Positions 34,660-46,084 of a DNA stretch of 64,000 nt are shown here, piece after piece; within the stretch, counting starts at the first letter, position 1; the number at the start of each line of letters is the position of its first letter. The DNA is taken from contig JAHQIW010005856.1 of NCBI GenBank assembly GCA_019055375.1, positions 1-64,000 of the forward strand. Reading direction: 5' to 3'. Below the pieces are notes generated by a model that saw nothing but the letters and a program-made list of their open reading frames with translations, made no database searches and had not been told where the DNA came from. This DNA is from Parelaphostrongylus tenuis. Its lineage: Eukaryota > Nematoda > Chromadorea > Rhabditida > Metastrongylidae. Position numbers and translations under genes: made by a program.

Positions 34660-35638
34660 TGCTGATCTGCACAAGACGGGGATGAAAAAGGTCGATATTT
34701 ATGGACTGATCTTATACCAGAACGTGTCTACAGAGTCGTAAAACGTTCCAAAGAAACTACGAAGTATTGAGGGCCATCTCCAAAAAGGTCGCTCAACCAC
34801 CTCTTCCACTCCGGAAACATTCAGAATTCCTACCAAATTCCCATGGGATCCGGAGTGTTAGATATGCAAAATGGCAAAGAGGCTCGGAAAAGCGAGTGGA
34901 CAGTCCGTATATTGCCAAAAATATGCTGAAGCTGCGCAACTTTAAAATTGGTCGTGTACATCATCTAGTTGAAAAGATGAAAGAAAAAGTTTTATGCAAT
35001 CGTCGAATTAATCGTTTGATAGCTGATGCTCGTTTGTCGAAGGCGCTTTTTTACGGATGAGAAGATATCTACTGTCAAACCACTTCACAATCTCCAGAAT
35101 CGACGTCAACTTTTCAAGAAGGGTCAGCAGAAGTGCGCAGCGGCAAAATCATAGGCTTTTAAGTCATTTTCTGGCTTCTGTGATGGTCTGTGTTGACATT
35201 TGCGGCACGAAAAAGACGCCGATGGTCTCCCTCGACAGAATCATCAAGAATAACACTGTCGCTATTAGTAGCATGATTTACGAGACTCACTAAAGCTTTG
35301 AGCTACTTAACACTTTGGCGTCGACGACTTACGCCATGAGCAGAAGTCGGCTCCTACGCATTCGGACCCGATCATCGACTATCATCTGTGAAGTACGTGT
35401 TTTCAGGATTTTGGGTAGCAAGACATTTTGGCTGTCAGGCTTTCTGATCTCAACCCAGTGGACTGTTTCGTTCTGATTCATACTAGAGGAAAAGTCTCTG
35501 CTAGTTGCAACACTAGCATAGATAGGCCTAAAAACGGCTTGTGACACGCTGCTTGTGGGACTAAATTAAGGTGGAAAACGTGTGCAAGCGTCGTACGCAA
35601 ATTTTCGCGAGCGATATCGCAGAAGTTTAGAAGTCAAA
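34660..35638 (+). pseudogene. Tc1/mariner-superfamily transposase relic 1, 5' part
   Basis: Pieces of one transposase are spread over shifting frames. N-terminal part: SVRYAKWQRGSEKRVDSPYI region (34,850-34,920). Catalytic region: LSKALFY then DEKISTVKPLHNLQNRRQLF (35,030-35,120), where a first catalytic Asp box (FTDEKIFTV-type) is recognisable. Later DLNPVD/LNPVDCF-type residues appear near 35,445-35,470, and a C-terminal helix near 35,560-35,630. A one-base frameshift separates ALFY from DEKI and there are further stops. The relic at 44,930-46,030 is the same family. SINE A interrupts the 3' end at 35,639. Confidence 0.7.
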
Positions 35639-35944
35639 TGAGCTTATATGGCGCAGTGGGTAGAGGTGCTCTGCGTCGCACACAAGGTCGATGGTTCGAT
35701 CTCGCGCTCATGGCTCACCAAGCCATCCATCACTGCGGGCTCGGTAAATTGGTTCGGACTGATCGCAGACTTGTCTGGGAGGATAAGTAGCACTGACTCG
35801 ATTCAGCGGGAGGCCACTGCGAGTCATTGTAAAGGCCAGGTATACATTCAATCACCTCAGAACGAAGTTGAAAATTACAGATAGTGCATAGCGAATCCCT
35901 CACTGATTGATCAACGCCGAGAGCCAACTTTTATCCTTTTTATC
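35639..35944 (+). repeat. SINE A, best-preserved copy, with target-site duplication
   Basis: The A box TGGCGCAGTGGGTAGAGG (35,649) and B box GGTTCGATCTC (35,692) are spaced as in a tRNA-derived RNA polymerase III promoter. The body ends with GATTGATCAACGCCGAGAGC and a TTTTATCCTTTTTA tail. The nine bases GAAGTCAAA precede it at 35,630-35,638 and recur at 35,945-35,953, a target-site duplication. The host sequence is the transposase relic, which resumes after the second GAAGTCAAA. This copy is therefore younger than the relic. Confidence 0.85.
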
Positions 35945-36030
35945 GAAGTCAAAGGAAGCAATTTTGAAAAGTTGTTCAAAAGTTTTTGGTTGTTGTTGTA
36001 GTTGTTGATGTATTAAACGTAATTAATCTT
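35945..36030 (+). pseudogene. Tail of Tc1/mariner relic 1 beyond the SINE
   Basis: GAAGTCAAAGGAAGCAATTTTGAAAAG parallels GGCCAAAGGAGGCAATTTTAC near 45,990 at the end of relic 2. It restores continuity across the SINE insertion. Confidence 0.6.
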
Positions 36031-36394
36031 CCAGGGAAACAATTTATCAGTACATGCAAAATTTTTTTTATCTCAAAAAATTATGAAACCTTTCCAGTTA
36101 CCCGGATCTTGACGAGAAAACTAGACCTAAACGAACTCTGGAAAAGCGTCACATGGGATTCACGGATGAGACTGAAACGAGCAGAGTGAGAAGCTGTGCG
36201 AATCCATCATGATGGCCATATCCATTCAAGTTAACATATAGTTCCAGAAGCCTCACTCTCAGTGGTGGACGTGGAAGTCTCGTAATAAAGAGAAACATGA
36301 AGAAAATACGACATCTTAGTTAATCGACGGTTCTGCCTAACCGACATTGCTGTTGTGTTTTGAATCTTAAGCTGAGTATCGAAGAAAATATACT

Positions 36395-37575
36395 GTCATA
36401 GATTACATCCACACAATCACAGGACTTACTTGAGATTTACAAAAAAACAAGAGACCGCTTTTGTCTCACTTCTGGTCGATTTGAAGAATAATCTTTGGTC
36501 ACCGGAACCAAAAAGCAGTTTTTGAGGCCGTGGCCCAGCCAGGCGTGTCCTACTCGATACAATCCGTGGAGCTACATAAAGGCTAAGCAACACAAATATC
36601 ACCATTCTATGATGACGTCCACTGTCGGCGTAAAAAGAGGGGTGTTGACAACGGTGATACAATTTTCGCCAAGTCTATTCAATGCCACTCTCTAAAAACG
36701 TCTCACGAACAGCAGATGTGGGACAATACTGGAGCCAAAATCAGCGGTCGATAATAGATTCATGTTCGTTTTGATGATGACATCGTCCTTATAACACCAA
36801 GCTTCAGGGCTAGGCGGCGCGGTGTGTTAGCGAATTCAAACACCTCTTGTAGAAAAGTTTTCTCCAGCTAAATCTACGGAAACGATAATTATAAAAAAAC
36901 CGAAGTTTGATTGCTCCAGACACAATCAGCGGCATTAAGTATCTCCAAATGCTGCAGTTTCGTCTGCCTGTGCGTGAAGCTAATGATGATGAAGGTCATA
37001 CTTTAGCTGCACAGTTAAAGAGGAGGAAGGAATCTATTCAGGCAGTGTCTGAGAGCAATTAGAGTGCATGAGGGAGGCGAGGAATATTTAAACTACGCAC
37101 GCTTTTTTCTCAAATCAACAAATGTTTTTGCCCTAATACATGTAGCTAAATCCTGGGTCGCAACGTAGGAAATCATGGATGATTACTTGGCGTCACCAGC
37201 CTTCAGCCATAATGGTTGATGCGAGGAGTTCCCTACCTCGCTGAAAGAGAAAAAAATCTAAAGTTCTGGCCCGCGTTCAACGATCGAAGATCAGAGATGC
37301 CATTTACATGGTCGACCATCTCAAAGAGTTAGGAGTAAGCACGTAATGTGCTTGAATGAGAAGCGACTGAAGAGACCTATGCTGACTGGATTCCTCGAGA
37401 TGTCTAGCCCTTCCATAAGGAGACCACCGACCAGGCGGCCTGATTTCTAACGAAACGTACAGAAGAATGGATATGATGTACATCCCAACACAAATAAGAG
37501 CCACTAGGCTCTCTTGCACACGAAAAGAAAACTGGAAGTATTGTGGTGCTCGTTTTGGTCTCTTGTCGATCAATG
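36395..37575 (+). pseudogene. RTE-type LINE relic, reverse transcriptase part
   Basis: Readable pieces in order on the plus strand: DYIHTITGLLEIYKKTRDRF (from about 36,402), VGVKRGVLTTVIQFSPSLFN (36,629 on, the GVKQGD...SPKLF motif B region), RFMFVLMMTSSL for the D-D box region (36,758 on), RSKIRDAIYMVDHLKELG (37,285 on), a proline/arginine RPPTRRPD-like end, and WKYCGAR at 37,530. Many stops and shifts. The pattern is that of RTE-1-like elements of nematodes, a different lineage from the minus-strand relic at 11.5-14.8 kb. No endonuclease part is readable upstream, so it is 5'-truncated. Confidence 0.7.
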
Positions 37576-37584
37576 GGGCGACAA

Positions 37585-37682
37585 ATGATATATATATATA
37601 TATATATTATATATATCATATATATATATGTATATATGCATTTGTTTACATACGTATATATATATATGCATATGCATATGTA
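37585..37682. repeat. (TA)n-rich microsatellite
   Basis: Interrupted TA runs with CATATA interspersed, directly after the LINE relic, where a simple-repeat 3' tail of the element is a possible origin. Confidence 0.9.
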
Positions 37683-37949
37683 CGAGTGGATTTTTGATTC
37701 CCAAAAAACAATTCCACATATGGGTGGTATGGATTGAATGTACTGACATTAATAGGGATAAAATTTTTTAATAGTGAATATGAATACTTTTTTCCGAATG
37801 AAGACAAGCAAAAAGAAGCTAATATAGGTTTTGCAGAGCTGACGACAATTGAGGAAGGCCAAGGCGACCAAATTACATGGACAGCAACATTGATAAGTAG
37901 GGGAGACTCTCATATGGAAGATATGGATCTGAAATACAAATGATGGTCA

Positions 37950-38400
37950 ACTTTCGCTTTCGTGCATTCACTACAATCATTGTTTGAAGCAGAAACGTAG
38001 GTTAGTCAATGGTTCAATGCGATAATTCAAACTAACTGGCTTCTATATTAAAACTGTCACCCATCAAGATGAGTAGTAGTAATAGAAACATTCTGAAAAG
38101 CAGAATTATTTATGTTTAGTGCCAGACACCGATGACTTTTCTTGTATTATATTCTGATCTACAAAATACAGTCAACTGAGACTGTATGGTTTGAGAAGTG
38201 GAAGCGGTGTTAGCCGCTCAAAACTTATTTTGCGCATGACATTACTTCAGGTCCTTGCCAAAGCTCCCACTATTAAGTGTGACAGAAGTACACATTTCTT
38301 CGTTCTTTTACGGACAAGAGAGATTCTTTTATTAACCCTAGGGACCACGAGTATCAAAAGATGTACGGCTGCTGAAGGCCTTCGTTGTTGAATGTTCTTC
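37950..38400 (+). repeat. R1 dispersed repeat fragment, copy c
   Basis: Parallel to 4,545-4,900 in R1 copy a: CGTGCATTCACTACAATCAT near 37,960, a GAAACATTCTGAAAA block near 38,085, GATCTACAAA near 38,156, then AAGCGGTGTTAGCCGCTCAA near 38,203. More diverged than copies a and b. Confidence 0.65.
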
Positions 38401-38439
38401 TAAATATTTGGCAATCATAATCACATACTTATGAAGAAA

Positions 38440-38830
38440 TATATAAACTTCACCAACTTTGGCATATCGCCTGTCTTGCGAGAACGTAACTTGCAAGTCC
38501 TCTTACTTTGAAGCACTCTGATAGAATTTTATGGCGGTGATCGTAGTATGTAGTCGCAGTAATTGTGAAGAGCCCGCGTCATCATTCTTTATCTATCATC
38601 AAAACTCATATCTCTTCAATTTCATCGATACATTTGATTTCTAGAAAAGTCTTTTTCTGTCGTTGTAACAGCGACTAATAAATTGTATCTCACACTCAAC
38701 TTGCTCTATTTGTTCGGCTGAGGCTTTGATAAACTCGTTTTCACCAAACTTCAACGGTCGTTCGATGGTCCAAATTTCACGAATTTCGCTAAGACAATTA
38801 GTTTCTTGTAAAGCTGCCATGGAGCGCTGT
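38440..38830 (-). pseudogene. Duplicated exon-like pair, downstream (damaged) copy
   Basis: On the minus strand an ATG at about 38,820 opens MAALQETNCLSEIREIWTIE, continuing RPLKFGENEFIKASAEQIEQ and then VECE, where the sister copy has a GTAAAT donor. Here that donor reads ATACAA. A second block (38,440-38,560) reads TTYYDHRHK and RGLASYVLARQAICQ, then loses frame relative to the sister. The donor change and frame loss suggest a pseudogene of the copy at 38,970-39,510. Family unknown. Confidence 0.35.
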
Positions 38831-38969
38831 AAGAGCGGAAAAACGATTGAAATTCACGCCTTAAGTGTACCCTCCTCTTGAACGTCATAGGTGCTCTATG
38901 GTATATATAGGGTACAGCTTATATGTCAGAGGTATCTCATTGTTGCGTAAATACTGGAACATTACGAAT

Positions 38970-39510
38970 GAACCTTCTCTAAGGTTTTTAGCAGAAGAGC
39001 GACAACATCCTTGAATTCTTCATCTTTCAGCGATACTACGATAATACCACATAGATGTGAAGAAATAAACAAACTTTCATCACCACCTATGATGCACATC
39101 GCCTGTCTTGCGAGAACGTAGCTTGCAAGTCCATCTTTTACAACTAAACGCCTCTGATCGAGATCTTTATGGAGGTGATTGTAGTATGTAGTACGCAGTA
39201 ATGTAGGAAGAGCCCGCGTTTATCATTGCGCACATACGGTAGCTCCCCTATCTGCATCCATATTCAAAAGAAAGTACTTTGTAATCCTTTTGACACTTTA
39301 GTAATCATTAGATAGCTTGATATGGAGAATCTAACGGTGTATTTTGCTTTTGAAAGGCCTCTATATCACATGCGGCAGTAAAAGGAATTTACTTCACACT
39401 CAAGTTTTTCGGTGATCAGAGCTTTCGTCGCAAAGCTCAGCAGTTCTTCCATAGTACAAAGCTTGAAAAATTCAATAGCATCTTTGATTTTCCAGAAAAA
39501 AAACTTTATA
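38970..39510 (-). CDS. Candidate two-exon gene fragment of unknown family
   Basis: Two minus-strand blocks look coding. The first (about 39,490-39,392) reads AIEFFKLCTMEELLSFATKA then LITEKLECE, ending at a GTAAAT splice-donor-like site. The second (about 39,200-38,978) reads LHKDLDQRRLVVKDGLASYV, LARQAMCIIGGDESLFISSH, LCGIIVVSLKDEEFKDVVAL and LLKTLEKVHS before a TAA. The same two blocks recur about 0.63-0.70 kb away in 38,440-38,830 with mostly third-position-like and conservative differences (for example GLASYVLARQA kept). Acceptor and first exon are not assigned; a possible upstream ATG exon near 39,815 is unsupported. I recognise no family. It could be a small nematode-specific gene or coding-like relic. 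Confidence 0.35.
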
Positions 39511-40009
39511 TTGCGCTGTGGCACAGGAACTTAAGATTCCATTTTCGCTTACGCTGCGCATACTTTGCTGACGGTATGTGGATATATTTCACAATACTTA
39601 CATAAGGCCATTGCCATTCAATGACGAGTCGCTAGCTTAAATCTCAAAAATTCAATGTGCCTACCTTCTGAAGAAAGGCTCTCAGCGAGCTGTAGCAACA
39701 ACAATAAAATTTTGTTGTGCACTTGAGTACTTTCGTTGGACATAGGATTTCTCTTGTTTTTTGATTAGCATCCTATAACACAAATCTTGAAAAGTCTCCA
39801 TAATGCTTGGTTATTTCGAGGAAGACTTCTTAGCGTGTTGCTACAGCCAAATGAATATTGCGTTTTGCACACAGCGCGCATTGCACGCCACGTGCCATTG
39901 CGCAGCGCGATCATTAAGGCGCCGAGCGCGAAACTGAGAAGTGTTCTAGTTCTAACAACGCACTAAAACGTTCTTCTTTATGAAAACGACGCAAGCTTTG
40001 GAATTGACG

Positions 40010-40305
40010 CACTTATGGCGCAGAAGCTAGAGGTGCTCTGCGTCGTACACGAGGTCGATGGTTAAATCACGCTCTCATAGCTCACCAGAATATTCATCCT
40101 TTCGGAGCTCGTAAATTGGCACCAGTCTTGTCTGTGAGGACAAGCAGCACTGACCGGTACAGAGGGATGCCATCGCGTGCCCTTGTAAGGGCCAGATATG
40201 TCATTCAGTCTTCCTAAAACAATGACGAAATTTGAAAGCGAATGCATGACGCATCCATCGCTCGAGAATTGATCAAAGTCAAAAGTTTTTATCCTTTCTT
40301 GGCTT
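40010..40305 (+). repeat. SINE A
   Basis: Head TTATGGCGCAGAAGCTAGAG carries the A box, then GTACACGAGGTCGATGGTTA where the B box has lost its CG. Body and end (GAGGACAAGCAGCACTGACC, then ATTGATCAAAGTCAAAAG) match the 35.6-kb copy. Confidence 0.8.
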
Positions 40306-40354
40306 TGTCATTAAAATCGATGAATGAATATGTGCTTTCGAATGATTATTAGAA

Positions 40355-40402
40355 GTGCTACTAAAGAGTCCCAATAGGACGAAATAGGCGCCTATATAGC
40401 AC
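40355..40402 (+). ncRNA. Type I hammerhead ribozyme fold, best stems in window
   Basis: Order of elements: stem I 5' GTGCTA (40,355-40,360); core CTAAAGA (canonical CUGANGA with G5 changed to A); stem II GTCC (40,368-40,371), loop CAATA, GGAC (40,377-40,380), fully paired; GAAA (40,381-40,384); stem III ATAG, loop GCGC, CTAT (40,384-40,395), fully paired; H17 = A (40,396), an AUA-type triplet; stem I 3' TAGCAC (40,397-40,402), fully paired with GTGCTA. All three helices and the GAAA are as expected for a type I hammerhead. The G5 substitution is normally damaging, so activity is doubtful, but the fold is clear. It follows a SINE A by about 50 bases and precedes a PLE-like end. Confidence 0.75.
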
Positions 40403-40439
40403 TAGACCTATCGGCTCAAAATATGTTATATCCTTATTA

Positions 40440-40530
40440 GATTAAATTATTAGAAGTCTGATGCAAAACCTCTTCAGCGAAACATGCTTGAGTGTCAAAT
40501 AAAATTCTAAGTTTACCCGTACAGTATAAT
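40440..40530 (+). mobile_element. Possible PLE terminal relic
   Basis: AAACCTCTTCAGCGAAACAT followed by GTCAAATAAAATTCTAAG resembles the PLE end order GAAGAAGGCGAACTGCCGAA...GTGAATAAATTTTATTATAA, with substitutions. A similar CTGCTTCAGCGAAATG stretch occurs near 44,784. Weak on its own. Confidence 0.3.
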
Positions 40531-40919
40531 ATGATATCTATTCGGAAATAAAAACACCCTCCAATTCTCGAAATTAGGCTGTCGAATATTACCATAATTT
40601 TGAAGAAAGATAAAAAATGCGTTGTTTTAAGTCATGGATGCGATGGGGAAGAAGTACTAAGAATACTTTGTTGAGAGACACATTATTCTCACCCATAGCT
40701 TGCATAATGCCAATGTTTCAAGCTTTTTATTCAAACACGATTGTCCCACTCCGCTCAGAATTCCTCCGCTGTTGTTAGGCTTTCAATATTTTTCACATAC
40801 TTTAACTCTGAGCAATTAGAAATAAACGAATGACTGATATAAACTTAGCTGTAGTAAAAAGTTATCGATGAATTGGTATCGGCATACAGCATGCGTCAAC
40901 ATTTTGTGACAAATAGCAC

Positions 40920-43900
40920 CTATTGACTTCACTACAATTTCGACCACTTAAATTTTTCGTGGGTTCGAACTCTATGTCCGCACAGGTTACATCTTTTCTA
41001 TTAAGGTTGACTGGATTGTGCTGGCAAACATAGTAAATAGAAGACGAGGTATAGTCAAAATTTATGCACTTAATATGAAAATCAAAATAATAATGATGAA
41101 ACAGATCACTCGCCAAAAAAATTTTGAAAAATGATCAGAAGTATGAAAGACGTGTTTGGAGGGAAATTCGAAAGATTTCTGTGTAGGTGATTTTGAGGTT
41201 TCTATGTTTCACTGTGAAACGTGTCAGAAGCAACATAGAACTAAAAACGTACTCGATAGGTGAAAACTGAGGCAGAGAATGAGGGAGAAAGGTGGCCACT
41301 GTGTAGCATGGTTGAGAGTTTTGGCATGCTTAACTACGATTAGTCCCGATCAGTCTGCAAATCAAAAACTAAGTATGTTTCTCCAGTGCAGAGTCGATTT
41401 GCTAATCCGAGTCTGATTCGTATGCAGTCATACGAACACTGGTGGCGTAAATTTAAGACATATAAGAACGTCATCAACTCCGTGCTTGACACAAAGTCAG
41501 AACATTGAAACGTTTACAAAGGGAATTTTAGACCTATAATTACAAAATTTTCTATATAGCATTATAAAAAGGCCTTCATAAGAAAATAAATAGACTACTG
41601 AATTTAACAAGATTTAAAATTTTCTCATGTTTATCATTTGTCTGATTCAAAGAGATTCCTTCAAAAGACCCCCTACCTGATAATGGAAATATTCCGACTT
41701 CATTTTTAATAGAGCTAGTGCGAAGAGTTTGGTTGTCTATTGTACTCCATACCAGTGTTATTAATGACGTATCTTCTAAAAAGCTAATCCATAATCTAAG
41801 CAAGTCTAAGCTTAAGACTGCTTCGAGAATTCGCTTTTTTCTCAAGGTATCGCTCACTTCTCGTTTAGCGATTTGCTTGAAGTGATGGAAGTGTTGAAAA
41901 TAGTAGTTTCAATTTATCTAATCGATAAGCTTTTAGCATTCCCGAACTACCGTCTACAGTATCTAACAGTTTGGCTTCAGTCAATCTCTGCAGATGGTGA
42001 AATTTGACTGTATGATGAATTGAAAGTGGGTTTTTCCACAATGAATGTGTTTGGAAAACAATTGGCGCATCCTAAGATTGGGCAGACATTTCGAGTCTGA
42101 AACTATGAAGGGATTTGTTCGTGCGAGGCACTTGTTAAGACCACAGACCAAGGACGTACTGTGGGAAACCTATAGATACTGAAATATGGGGATTTTATAT
42201 GAGAATTGCAGACTGAGAGCTCGTACTAACAACAGGGTAATTGTGTGATTTTCAAGAGCGCAGCTATCAAGCAGAATAGGGTTTTCATAAAGCGTCATAG
42301 TCAGAAGCTGAAAACTACCAAGAATGACGATCCAATCGAGGAGCCAGAAACAGCACGATGAACTGCTGCTCTATCAATTGGCCATACATTTATGCTTCTG
42401 GATGTGGGTGGAGCTGACACTTTTTGGATCCATTAGATTCCAAGGTGAAACAATGTACCACATTTTAGAGTGCCGGGCTTAGAACTACAGTACATATCAA
42501 TCGCGTGATATGAGTGGAAGTACACATTGAATTACAGGACTATGACTGTTTGGAGTCCGGCAAAAATGGACATACTGCGTGTTTATGACGCGGTAGGAGA
42601 TGACGTGTTTATTGAAACCCTATCTTTCGAGAAAAACAATGAATCATTATTTACAATACATAAACGGTGGCATTTTCTAAACTGGATTTGTTATAGACCT
42701 TGGAAAGTTGCGTAAAAGTAAGAATATGTAGTGATTTTCTTGAGCTGAAAGCTGCTTAACTTGTCATATCCACTATAATGTACACTGAACAAACCACTCA
42801 GGATAGCATTTACAATTTCGAGAGCAGCGTGTGCGAGTGTCATCGCGACTTCGGAGAGCAGGCGATTAAGGCGATGATCACCAGCGATGTGAGCTTCTCA
42901 GAACCCACCAATATTGTGAGCTCATCTACGCTGTGATACTTTCATGCCGTAAATAGTGAAGTGGCGTTATGGCAAATAGATTGTCATGCGCGTTATAAGA
43001 GCTTTCATTCGCACTAGAACAGCTTTCATTTCTGCTCATTTGAGTGATCTCGTTAAACAAATTTCAGTAGATGGAATGAGTGAAAACTGCGAAATGAGCA
43101 CACCCGAAATATCAAAAAAACTATTTACGTGTTTGGTCAGGCATCAATGGTGCTGCGCATTATGATGGCGATTGACTACAACATTCTTAGTCCGAGTATT
43201 TTCGTCCCTCAATCTATCAGTCCTCGTCATTAACTAATCTCCAACAAAATTCGAACCTAGCGGTATTCCTCAAATACTCTATTGTACTATGCCAAATATT
43301 AGAAGGTCTTCCGGAATAGACAAAGGTGTACATTGAAAATGCTGTAGCCTCATTTAAAGCCATTTGACATAGGAGAGAATTCGATCTCTCTCCACTCGGC
43401 CTATTCTATAAACAATTTCGTAGCGAAAGAGCCTTATCACTGATTCAGCTTACTGGCTACTCATCACGCACAGCAGTGCGTATTCGAGTTTTCTTCTCTG
43501 CTTACCGAAAATGTCGCGGGTATCTTCATGACGAAAGTTTGTCTTCAGTGGTTCAGCCCTTTAAACCCTTTGAGGGCGACGTGTGACATTATGCCATACA
43601 CCACGCGAAGTCACGTCTCCCCATTTGTAATTTGTAATGGTGCCTCTCGCAATAAAAATAAAGGAAATTGTGAGATGAATAAAGGTTTTGAGATGATATT
43701 GATTGATTATATGACAGCATTTTGCAGAAACTTCTATAAGTGTGTCATTCATAAAAACAGCGTCAATTTTTCAGAATATTTTCATCTTTTAAGGAGAAAA
43801 TCACATTGCTGTGTGAAAGAACATCATATTTCTAGAAAAATTTTCACTTTCTGTTCTAGCATCGAAAAAGGATTAAGTTTCCTTCCGCAGTGCCTTGCTT
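40920..43900. repeat. R2 dispersed repeat, copy b
   Basis: Parallel to 23,960-27,900 without the 1.15-kb stretch at 24,620-25,780. It keeps TATGTCCGCACAGG near 40,973, AGCTAGTGCGAAGAGTTTG near 41,711, GCAGTGCGTATTCGAGTTTT near 43,470, and GCGTCAATTTTTCAGAATAT near 43,760. The 126-codon frame at 43,528-43,908 has no counterpart in the other copy. Confidence 0.75.
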
Positions 43901-43999
43901 CATTGTGATAGCGGATTTGCTGGTGCTTGTATAATGAAAATCGATTTTCAGGAAAAAACTTCAACGCTGCAAAATTTGGATTATTACTGAAGAGTCTTC

Positions 44000-44929
44000 T
44001 TAAGAACTTTCTCACTAAAAGGAACTCTCACTATCTGAAACTTTCCTCCCTTGTCAATACGGGGGCCTCATTCGAAGAAGAGAGCGCATTTTTACTTTTT
44101 TCTTTTCACATCTTCTTTGGGACACTTATCCTTTTCTTCAACTAAACGGTCAACGTTGGCCAGACGGAGATTTATCATATATCAATATTCACACGATTGA
44201 TAGTGTTTGCTGTAAATGCACACAATATGACATTCCCAAGTTTTAAACCTATCTTATCAGAATATAGTTTGTTATCATTTGCCACTGAATTCTCATGGCA
44301 ATTCGATGAATATAACGAATTAATGAGCTAGTAAGCAATAACTTTATCCATCATATATCGACAACACTTATCTGTAGATCTAATGGCTTGGAAATCTGAC
44401 AGCTCTAGAGAAATAGCGTTCCATCAGTCGAAATTCGTAGACTTCAAATCCATTTATGAGCTCTGATAAAACTTCGCCGGGGGAGTCTCGCAGTTCTATC
44501 AAAAAGCTTATCCCCGTCCCTATCACTAATCCTGTCAGCGAGTCATTCCGACATTCCTAACACGCTATATTACTTCCATATCTCTTTGCCTCTTTGTCAT
44601 TATATTCGTATGGATAATCTGTCTCCAAAGACTGTGTTCTACGTTCAGATACAGCCATTCAGAGTCAATCCCAAACGAATGACCTCCATGGCAGTCTTTA
44701 GTATTTTTCCCTCCTACCTGCTTTATCAACCATGTCTACATTAGACAGTATAGTGATCCGAAGAAAAATCGGATTTTAAAAGCTGCTTCAGCGAAATGTT
44801 TTACCGCCATATCTAGTTCTCAACATTTACAAACGACAAATCATGCAAAAGATTGGAACTTCCTCCACAGTCTAAAACAATATCTCTCCCACCTCATTAC
44901 CAGACTATTATGAAGGCTCAGTTGGACCA
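44000..44929. other. No recognisable feature
   Basis: AT-rich DNA between R2 copy b and the transposase relic. A PLE-end-like CTTCAGCGAAATG lies near 44,786 without further support. Confidence 0.35.
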
Positions 44930-46030
44930 CCAAATACTCTAATTATCCTGTGGTGACGTGGTCCAAAGCTGCGTTATTACCACCAATAACTCATTTCGCT
45001 TGCATTATTCTCTTTTTCAGAGAATAGCCACATGGAAAAAGACAATTCTTTTTGCCAAATCGGCCGACATTGTTAAGGTCGACCAGTTTCAAACCAGCAA
45101 GTGTCACAACGGCCAAGAAACGTTTCAAAGAGACTTGAGAGGAGAACCGTCCTTAAGAAGTTTGTTCCATCACCTCGTCTACTACAGCTATTATGCTAGA
45201 GATCTGTGGCCAAATCAACGAAATAGAAGTCTTAGATACGCAAAATGGCTCAGGACGCTCGGGATCAGCCAATAGAGCGTCCGATACATTATCGAAAAGA
45301 GCGAAGCTGTGTGCTAGTAAAATGGCTAGCGTCACTTTTTGAACAGCAAGTTGGAAGAAAAATGACTTGCAAAGGATTGCTGGGCTTGGCTGTTGCACGC
45401 TCGTCAAAGGTGCTTTTTACGGTTGAGAAAATATTTGCGGTCGTACCACTGCACGATCGCTCAAATGGGCGTCATTAATTTCAAGAAGGGTCAGCGGAAT
45501 TTCAAAGTAGAGAGCTGCCATAGGCAACAATCATTTTCCGACATCTGTAACCTGCGCTTGGGCCCGCTATTGCGTCGTCGGAAAGGTGCCCTCGGTCTTT
45601 ATCAACTGAGATATAAAAAATTAACGATGCCAGCTATCAGTAGCAGCATTATGGTGCGCACTGGAACTTTGGACTACTCAACACATCGGCGCCGACACAT
45701 TTGCGCTTTAGCACGACTGATTTCCTGAGTATTAGGCCCGCTCGATTGCTATCCGTCAAGAGCAGTTTCCGGGTTTTGGGGCGAGGACATCTGATCGCCA
45801 AAGTTGCCGGATGTCGACACAGTGGGTTGCTGTGGGTGGCCCATTTTGAGCGGAAAAATCTTGGCTACTCGCTACAACGCCGTATACTCGCTTATAACTG
45901 CTTTGATATACTTATCGGAGAGTATTATGGTGGAAGCGAGTGCGAGCATTGTTGAAAATCTTAGCAAGCGATTTCGTAAATGTACAAAGGCCAAAGGAGG
46001 CAATTTTACATGTTCGTAATAAACTTTTTT
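44930..46030 (+). pseudogene. Tc1/mariner-superfamily transposase relic 2
   Basis: Same family as 34,660-36,030. Readable pieces: RSLRYAKWLRTLGISQ (about 45,227-45,275), equivalent to a paired-like DNA-binding region; ARSSKVLFTVEKIFAV (about 45,400-45,450), where the first catalytic box should read TDEKIF and the aspartate is replaced by valine; then a QEGQRNF-type continuation; and a C-terminal ASASIVENLSKRF (45,929-45,970). Frame changes and the missing Asp make it dead. Confidence 0.7.
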
Positions 46031-46084
46031 GATGTTGTATTTCTCAGTAAACCCAATGATGTGGAGTGGTGTGCAAAAACGCGT

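Noticed and set aside
43528..43908. 126-codon frame in R2 copy b
   Set aside because: Not open in the matching stretch of R2 copy a.
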